From a virus, in the IMG/VR virus record IMGVR_UViG_3300034374_008104, positions 1-22,916 of that record: a stretch of 22,916 nt of DNA. One strand, written 5' to 3'. Both the position numbers and the translations under genes were made by a program. The stretch's first letter is position 1. Every line of letters starts with the position of its first letter. Shown piece after piece: positions 1-4,644 of the stretch. Under the pieces are notes generated by a model, which saw only the letters and a list, made by a program, of their open reading frames with translations, was not told where the DNA came from and ran no database searches.

Positions 1-14
1 GATATTAGTTTTGA

Positions 15-110
15 TGCAATCCCAACGCCTCGATTCTTATCTATGTAAAACCAATCGAGCAAGAGCCAGTGCCAGATTTAGATTTACTAGGAGATGAGGA
101 TGATGAGTAA
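15..110 (+). CDS. Possible 3' end of an upstream gene with an acidic tail
   Basis: A short reading frame with no visible start codon runs into the TAA at 108-110 and encodes an acidic C-terminus, PVPDLDLLGDEDDE. Acidic tails like this occur on phage single-stranded-DNA-binding and other DNA-metabolism proteins, but nothing else here supports that role. The same frame has a TGA at 12-14, so it cannot continue to the left edge unless the sequence holds a frameshift. The alternative frame from the left edge ends with TAA at 46-48. Treat this as a possible gene remnant or the tail of a frameshifted upstream gene. Confidence 0.2.
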   Translation, partial: CNPNASILIYVKPIEQEPVPDLDLLGDEDDE

Positions 111-294
111 TATAGTAACGGATTTAGGATTTTGGATAATAGAGCTAATTGGGCTTTATTTGTGTATATTGGTTGCTTACGATCTTTTTTGGCCAAAGCC
201 AAAGAGAGATGAGCAAGAGTTGAATTATGATGATATTTATAGCTTGCGTGAAAGTGAGAGGCTTGAGAGATTTTTAGGAGGAAAAGATGATTAG
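100..294 (+). CDS. Small single-pass membrane protein, unknown function
   Basis: This 64-residue protein has one hydrophobic segment at about residues 8-29 (core FWIIELIGLYLCILVAYDLF), followed by a charged, mostly acidic tail with a YDDIYSLRESERLERF stretch that looks helical. I chose the start at 100 because AGGAG at 89-93 sits 6 nt upstream; ATG at 94 directly abuts the ribosome-binding site, and ATG at 103 is also possible. It overlaps the next gene by 8 nt, and that gene begins a coiled-coil protein, so the two are probably translated together. No family is recognised. A role at the inner membrane, in lysis timing or superinfection control, is only a guess from its size and topology. Confidence 0.6.
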   Translation: MMSNIVTDLGFWIIELIGLYLCILVAYDLFWPKPKRDEQELNYDDIYSLRESERLERFLGGKDD

Positions 295-487
295 ATGGAT
301 ATTTAAAAATAATAAAAAAGAAAAAGCTTTAGAGCAGATCGCACTTGAAGAAAAGATTTTAAAATTATCACATGAAAATATGATGCTAGAGCTTAAGCTT
401 AAAGCGCACCAGGCGCTGCAAAAAGAGCTAGGTGAGCAAATAAAAGCGGAAAGGCAGTTTAAGGCTGATTTGAAGTTAATTAAATGA
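287..487 (+). CDS. Small basic coiled-coil protein, unknown function
   Basis: This 66-residue, lysine- and glutamate-rich protein is almost entirely helical in character. Heptad-like spacing of Leu/Ile/Met runs from about residue 12 to 62 (KALEQIALEEKILKLSHENM), so a coiled coil is likely. The start is well supported by AGGAGG about 8 nt upstream, inside the end of the preceding gene. Its stop overlaps the next ATG as ATGA at 484-487, which implies coupling to the lipoprotein protease gene. No signal peptide or membrane segment is visible. I do not recognise a family; it may be a partner of the neighbouring membrane protein. Confidence 0.6.
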   Translation: MIRWIFKNNKKEKALEQIALEEKILKLSHENMMLELKLKAHQALQKELGEQIKAERQFKADLKLIK

Positions 488-488
488 A
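473..488 (+). repeat. 16-nt direct repeat over a start codon (copy 1 of 2)
   Basis: AAGTTAATTAAATGAA at 473-488 recurs exactly at 1619-1634. In both places the ATG inside it is a gene start (484 and 1630). Neither start has a clear Shine-Dalgarno sequence, so the repeat may be a shared AT-rich initiation region or the trace of a local duplication. With only two copies in an AT-rich genome, this is suggestive rather than proven. Confidence 0.4.
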
Positions 489-1368
489 GTATTTATTATT
501 ATGCTTTTTATTTTTAATTGGATGCGGTGGGAGTAGTTCAGGCCAGCCATGCAACGGCAAAGAATGTGCAGTAGGAGTGAGATTAGTTCATATTCAAAGT
601 GAAAAATCATTTAATTATCAAGATGCAGAAAAGATAGTGGCACTAGCAATAGAATTTCTTAACGCTAATACAACACTAGACTTGGTTTATAAAGGTGGTG
701 AATCAATAGCCGATCCTTTTCCTGGAACAGCAACGCTAGAAAATTGGTTAAAAGGAAGTGTTAGATTTAATAAACTTAGATTATTTTTATCAAGAAATAA
801 TATCGGTAGTAACTTCAAAAAAAGAGAAATTACTATAATCATTGACCAGCCATTAGTAGATGAAAACGGAGTTATATATACGGCAGGTAGAAGTAATATT
901 TGTAATTTATATAAAAGGGGATTAATTAGCTTAACTTATGCAACACCGTTCACTAATAACGATCCAAATGCAGGAAGTTATGGTAGAACAAAAGAAGAAA
1001 TGATAGTGCGAAGTGCGAACACAACGACACACGAAATAGCACATGGACTAGGAGCAAGGCATAAGGAATGTGAGGATTTACTTTGTATTATGTTACCCTA
1101 CTCAACTAGTTTAGTTCACGAAGGATTGTTGGGGTTGTTTTATGTACTTCCAGAAACTAATAGAGAAACAGAAGTTTGCACTAGGAGAGAAACAAGGAGA
1201 GAGATTTTGTTTTGCAGACGTAACACAATGACCAGAAAACAACTTAGAAATTGCAAGCGTAAACGCAAGATAAAAAATATTCGTTTAAGGGATGTAAAAT
1301 TTAAAGAGAATCAATTTAGAAGTATTGAACATGATAATCATATTGGTTGTAATTTAAGGAGGGCATAA
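484..1368 (+). CDS. Lipoprotein with metzincin-type zinc metalloprotease motif
   Basis: This 294-residue protein begins with a lipoprotein signal: basic start, hydrophobic core LLLCFLFL and a lipobox LIGC with Cys14 as the likely lipidated residue, followed by a Gly/Ser linker. Residues 183-193 read HEIAHGLGARH, the extended metzincin zinc motif HExxHxxGxxH (ligands His183, His187, His193; catalytic Glu184). A Met-turn candidate CIM follows at 201-203. These features are typical of metzincin proteases such as matrixins and archaemetzincins. The C-terminal quarter is very basic (Arg/Lys/Cys-rich) and matches no domain I know. The product is predicted to be exported and anchored to a membrane as an active protease. 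The start overlaps the preceding stop. A lipidated protease is unusual beside phage packaging genes; possible roles are surface modification, superinfection exclusion or release. The substrate is unknown. Confidence 0.75.
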   Translation: MKYLLLCFLFLIGCGGSSSGQPCNGKECAVGVRLVHIQSEKSFNYQDAEKIVALAIEFLNANTTLDLVYKGGESIADPFPGTATLENWLKGSVRFNKLRLFLSRNNIGSNFKKREITIIIDQPLVDENGVIYTAGRSNICNLYKRGLISLTYATPFTNNDPNAGSYGRTKEEMIVRSANTTTHEIAHGLGARHKECEDLLCIMLPYSTSLVHEGLLGLFYVLPETNRETEVCTRRETRREILFCRRNTMTRKQLRNCKRKRKIKNIRLRDVKFKENQFRSIEHDNHIGCNLRRA

Positions 1369-1619
1369 TGGACTACAAAACAAGCAAATTTTCATTAACC
1401 GAAATCGAGCAAAATTTAAGAACAGGTTTAGTTGAATTAATTAGAAGCCATGTTGAAGAACGTGGAATTAGTCGAGAGTCACTAAATAAAGTTTTAGACA
1501 GCTTAGAATTTGTTTTAGATGATTCTAGGTTTGAACAAAAAGAATTGTTTTCAGATGATTTGCAATCAACCGAAATCGTATTTGTTAGAGGGATAGTGAA
1601 GAGTTCCAAAGTAAGTTAA
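1368..1619 (+). CDS. Small phage protein, unknown function
   Basis: This 83-residue protein is predicted to be soluble and mainly helical, with an amphipathic segment at about residues 10-50 and an acidic C-terminal third. The start is well supported by AAGGAGGG just upstream, and the ATG overlaps the previous stop as TAATG. A reading frame on the opposite strand covers the same bases but lacks an upstream ribosome-binding site and lies against the operon direction, so it was not called. An 11-nt word, AACCGAAATCG, occurs twice inside the gene. No signal peptide, membrane segment or recognised motif is visible, and no function is assigned. Confidence 0.55.
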   Translation: MDYKTSKFSLTEIEQNLRTGLVELIRSHVEERGISRESLNKVLDSLEFVLDDSRFEQKELFSDDLQSTEIVFVRGIVKSSKVS

Positions 1620-1634
1620 AGTTAATTAAATGAA
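1619..1634 (+). repeat. 16-nt direct repeat over a start codon (copy 2 of 2)
   Basis: This is an exact second copy of the 473-488 sequence. It begins on the TAA stop of the preceding gene and includes the ATG at 1630 of the next. Confidence 0.4.
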
Positions 1635-1995
1635 AAAAATAGCACCAAAAAATAGCTTTCAGCATCAAACATTTGTGAAAATAACACCAGAAAAAGCACT
1701 ATTAATAGAAATATTAAGAAGAGCAATTAATGATTTTGTTTGGCATTGTGGGCTAAAAAGAAGCGATGCTAAAACTCATGAGATACAAAGGAGCGCTAGA
1801 CTTTGGCTTTTTGGCCCTGAAAGTCACCCGCTAACACCCTTTAGCTTTCACTGGATTTGCCAACACTTAGACCAATGCCCCAGGACAATTAGAAAAAGAG
1901 TGCTATGCTTGGCAAAAACATTAAAAAAAGAAAAGCACAGTTTAAGTAAACCGCTTACTTGCAAGCGAGTGGATTTGCATGAGCACTTTAAATAA
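1630..1995 (+). CDS. Helix-turn-helix-like conserved phage protein upstream of terminase
   Basis: This 121-residue basic protein has a central region in which residues 52-63 (IQRSARLWLFGP) are followed by PFSFHWICQHLDQCPRTIRKRV. The spacing of an ARxWLF helix, a short loop, and a helix ending in an L-x-x-CPxxIRKRV helix resembles a family of small phage proteins encoded just upstream of terminase genes and thought to bind DNA through a helix-turn-helix. That assignment rests on memory of the family pattern. The start lies in the repeated 16-nt AT-rich motif and lacks a strong ribosome-binding site. A transcriptional role at the early/late boundary is possible. The C-terminus is Lys- and His-rich. 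Confidence 0.5.
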   Translation: MKKIAPKNSFQHQTFVKITPEKALLIEILRRAINDFVWHCGLKRSDAKTHEIQRSARLWLFGPESHPLTPFSFHWICQHLDQCPRTIRKRVLCLAKTLKKEKHSLSKPLTCKRVDLHEHFK

Positions 1996-2019
1996 CTTTG
2001 ACAATTAAAAAAGGAACTT

Positions 2020-2406
2020 ATGAGCCAAGGAGAGGAGTATAAACCAACAAAAGAAGATGAGGCACTAATTAGAAAGTATGCTAATGAGGGGATGCCCGCA
2101 CAATTAATTTGCTATAAACTTGGCAAGTTTACATCCGTTAATACTCTTAAAAAATATTTTGCAAAAGTGTTAGATCAAGCAAAGCTGGTTCAAGAGTATG
2201 AAATGGGCAAAAATTTATATACTAGAGGAAAGGAAGGGGATAACACCGCTGCTATTTTTTGGCTTAAGACGCAATGTCCTGATAGATGGAGAGAAACCCA
2301 ACACATTGTGCAAGAGAATGCGCACAAGTTTATTAGTAATGAAGTTTTAAGTGATGAAATGTTTGAAAAAAAATATTTAATAGATGACGAAGGCAAAAAT
2401 AAATAG
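2020..2406 (+). CDS. terS: Putative terminase small subunit (DNA recognition)
   Basis: This 128-residue protein begins with a helix-turn-helix-like region at about residues 10-50 (DEALIRKYANEGMPAQLICY, then TSVNTLKKYF). A segment at about 64-95 with GDNTAAIFWLKTQCPDRWRE follows; the pattern GD-x-x-A-x-FWLKT-x-x-P-x-x-WRE is typical of small terminase or Terminase_2-like DNA-packaging proteins. The length fits the family. It lies immediately upstream of the large subunit and overlaps it by 23 nt, the classic order for a packaging operon. The gene is preceded by AAAAAAGGAA. In the family, the small subunit recognises the packaging site and regulates the large subunit's ATPase. Confidence 0.8.
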   Translation: MSQGEEYKPTKEDEALIRKYANEGMPAQLICYKLGKFTSVNTLKKYFAKVLDQAKLVQEYEMGKNLYTRGKEGDNTAAIFWLKTQCPDRWRETQHIVQENAHKFISNEVLSDEMFEKKYLIDDEGKNK

Positions 2407-4644
2407 AGATGAGATAGCTTGGAGTCCACAGCCGAAGCAGAAGATTTTGATTGATTGCCCTTATAGGGAGGTGCTTTTTGGAGGGGCGCGCGGCGGGGGA
2501 AAAGTAGTGGTATCTTAGGCAAATATGGGATTAAAGCGTTAAGATACCGATACACCAATGCTATTTTTTTTAGAAAAGAACTTCCACAAGCAGATGATTT
2601 AATTGAAGATGCTAGAGCTATTTATGAACCGCTTGGTGCTATATGGCGCGACCAGAAAAAAACATTTGAATTTCCAAATGGAAGCAGAGTTAGGTTTAGA
2701 CCACTTGAAAATGAAAGGGATGCAGAAAAGTATCAAGGACAATCTTTAACAGATTGTGCAGTAGAAGAAGCTGGAAACTATGCAGATCCAAAACCTATAG
2801 ATAAATTATTTGGTGCTTTACGTTCAAAGCATGGAGTACCTACACAGCTGATTATGACAGCTAACCCAGGTGGTGTTGGGCAATTGTGGATTAAAGAAAG
2901 ATTTATAGATCCAGCGCCTTTGGGTATGAAAACATTAACCCGCGAGCTTCCAAACGGACAAAAGCATAAGTATATCTACATACCTTCAAGGGTTCAAGAT
3001 AATCAGATACTACTACAGAATGACCCAAACTATATTAATAATTTATATTTAGTAGGTAGTAAGGAGCTTGTAAAAGCTTGGCTTGAAGGTTCGTGGGATG
3101 CAATAGAGGGCGCTTACTTTCCAGAGTTTAGTGTTGATAGACATGTAATAAAACCTTTTAAAATACCAGAAAGATGGAAGCGTTATATAGGCTATGATTG
3201 GGGATATTTTAGTGACAGTGCTTGCGTTTGGATAGCTATTAGCGATGGTAGAGATGATAATGGAGAGAAAGTTAAATATCCAAAGGGTAGTGTTATAGTT
3301 TATAGAGAGTGGATAGAAAGCAAGCTAAGTAATGAGGATCAAGCAAAAAAGATATTAGAATTAAGCGCAGGGGAGGAAATAGAAATAAGGGCAGCAGACC
3401 CTAGTATCTTTGCAAGTCAGGGCGGGCCAAGTATAGCTCAACAAATGCAAGATTGCGGGCTAACTTTTCATAAAGCAGATAATGCTAGGATTGCTGGTTG
3501 GTCTCAATTAAGGCGGCGCTTAAATCCAGGGGAGGGGCTAACACCTATGATTTATTTTTTTGATACTTGCACCACTGCTATAGAAGCAGTTGCAGCAGCG
3601 CCAGTTTGTAAAAAAAATGCTGAAGATTTAGATACAACATTCCCCAATGACCATGTCTGTTTTAGTGGTTCTACATTAGTAGATACGGCAAATGGACAAA
3701 TTCCTATAAAAGACCTAGTTAACAAACAATTTAAGGTAAATACTAGATGTGGTTATAAAAATGCCATAGGAGCAAAAACAGGAAGGAAAAGACTTTACAA
3801 GGTTGCGCTAAGTAATAAAAAGAGTTTTAATGCTACTATAGATCATCGGATACTTACAGGTATGGGATGGAAAGAAGTAGGTGAATTAAATATTGGAGAT
3901 AGGTTAATTGAAAGTAATAGAAATATCAGAAACAATACAAGAGTTCGATGGGCTAAGATATTACAAATGCGGTCATTATTTCAGCAGGCAAGTAAAAGGT
4001 GTCAAAGGTGGTGTCAGATTACACAGGAAAGTATACGAGCATCATTTTGGGAAAATTCCAGCAGGTATGCATATTCATCACAAGGATGGGAACAGGTTCA
4101 ACAATCAAATAGAGAATTTAGAAATGGTAAGTGCAAAAGCACATGTGGCCAAGCACATGACAAAAGCAAGAAGGCAACGAACAAGAGAGCATATTTTAGC
4201 TCAACAAGACAAAGCAACAGCTTGGCATCGTTCAGAGGAGGGGAGGGCTTGGCATCGGAAACATGCAAGGAAAGTAGCCGACAATATAAAATCTGTAAAA
4301 AAAGAATGTTACTGGTGCCAAAAAGAATATTTTACAAAAGCACCAAAGCTTTCAGTATTTTGTCATCAAAATTGCAAAATGCGAGCAAGGACACGAGGGT
4401 TATTAGCATCCGACCTAAAGGCATTGATGACGTATTTTGTTTATATGTACCAGAATACAATGAATTTACAATTGAAGGTGGATTAGTAGTTCATAATTGT
4501 GATGCATTGCGCTATAGCCTAATGGAAAATCTATACGTTCAAACAGACTACCACAAACCAGAAGAATATGCTACAAAAGGAAGTATAAACATTAGTAATT
4601 TAGTTCAAAAACACAAAGCGAAAAACAGAAAGTCTAAAATATAA
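2384..4644 (+). CDS. terL: Terminase large subunit, frameshifted and intein-interrupted
   Basis: The packaging motor ATPase/nuclease begins at ATG 2384 (after an in-frame TAG) with MTKAKINRDEIAWSPQPKQK and reaches Walker A GGARGGGK at residues 33-40. The frame-0 reading then stops at TAG 2516-2518 after 44 residues. A -1 shift after AAA 2501-2503 restores SSGILGKYG and everything downstream. Further motifs are Walker B CAVEEAG (Glu128/129), coupling motif TANPGG, nuclease YDWG (Asp272), ADPSIF, and the final nuclease motif DHV/CDALRY. The last is split by a 280-residue intein (precursor residues 426-705). The mature extein is about 473 residues, normal for TerL. The gene overlaps terS by 23 nt and the portal gene by 1 nt. 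The ATG at 2854 is an internal methionine before TANPGG and leaves out the ATPase core. The break is a programmed -1 frameshift or a missing A in the sequence. Confidence 0.9.
2480..2548 (+). promoter_or_regulatory. Candidate programmed -1 ribosomal frameshift signal in terL
   Basis: Three elements stand in the arrangement known from bacterial dnaX-type -1 frameshifting. (1) A slippery heptamer G GGA AAA at 2497-2503, in the correct phase (zero-frame codons GGA AAA); it differs only in its last base from the lambda tail-gene heptamer GGGAAAG. (2) An SD-like GGAGGGG at 2480-2486, ending 10 nt before the heptamer. (3) A perfect 9-bp stem, GGTATCTTA 2509-2517 with TAAGATACC 2540-2548 and a 22-nt loop, starting after a 5-nt spacer. 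The zero-frame stop at 2516-2518 overlaps the stem. Slipping back one base joins Walker A Lys to SSG, as expected for the family. A deletion in the G5A4 homopolymer is the alternative. Confidence 0.6.
3658..4497 (+). other. Intein in the TerL nuclease domain
   Basis: In the TerL frame, residue Cys1 (TGT 3658-3660) opens a typical block A, CFSGSTLVDTANG. Block B is NATIDHRILTGMGW with the conserved Thr-x-x-His. The C-terminal blocks F and G are DDVFCLYVPEYNEFTIEGG and VVHN followed by Cys+1 (4498-4500). Removing the 280 residues joins PNDHV to CDALRY and rebuilds the terminase nuclease motif, so the boundaries are well determined. Between blocks B and F, this frame encodes about 165 residues rich in Ser, Gln, Arg and Lys with no recognisable domain. 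That stretch is the out-of-frame shadow of the HNH gene. Phage terminases are known intein hosts. Splicing needs the Cys1, the block B His, the terminal Asn and the Cys+1, and all are present. Confidence 0.92.
3908..4486 (+). CDS. HNH homing endonuclease nested out of frame in the intein
   Basis: A complete 192-residue HNH endonuclease is encoded in the +1 frame relative to TerL and its intein. The core at about residues 38-83 has LHRKVYEHHFGKIPAG, HIHHKDGNRFNN and IENLEMVSAKAH. A basic middle follows, then a zinc-finger-like Cys pair set (Cys134, Cys137, Cys152, Cys156). The N-terminal EFDGLRYYKCGHYFSRQ resembles the start of free-standing phage HNH enzymes. It starts at TTG 3908, directly after an in-frame TAA (3905-3907), with GGAG at 3895-3898 placed 9 nt upstream, so independent initiation is plausible. 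The stop at 4484-4486 lies inside intein block F/G coding, so its last 25 or so residues are overprinted on the conserved intein C-terminus. It probably cuts intein-free terL alleles to promote homing. Confidence 0.88.
   Translation: MKVIEISETIQEFDGLRYYKCGHYFSRQVKGVKGGVRLHRKVYEHHFGKIPAGMHIHHKDGNRFNNQIENLEMVSAKAHVAKHMTKARRQRTREHILAQQDKATAWHRSEEGRAWHRKHARKVADNIKSVKKECYWCQKEYFTKAPKLSVFCHQNCKMRARTRGLLASDLKALMTYFVYMYQNTMNLQLKVD

Noticed and set aside
1373-1609. 78-codon minus-strand frame opposite the gene at 1368-1619
   Set aside because: The plus-strand gene has a strong AAGGAGG site and fits the operon; the minus frame has neither.
1998-2003. TTGACA as a -35 promoter element before terS
   Set aside because: No -10-like hexamer is found 16-18 nt downstream, where the terS start lies.
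2190-2558. 122-codon open frame on the minus strand across the terS/terL junction
   Set aside because: It lies antisense to well-supported terminase motifs, has a composition typical of a shadow frame and no ribosome-binding site.
2854-4644. An independent shorter terminase starting at ATG 2854
   Set aside because: The ATG is the internal Met of IMTANPGG; homology continues upstream in the same frame to the Walker A motif, and there is no ribosome-binding site.
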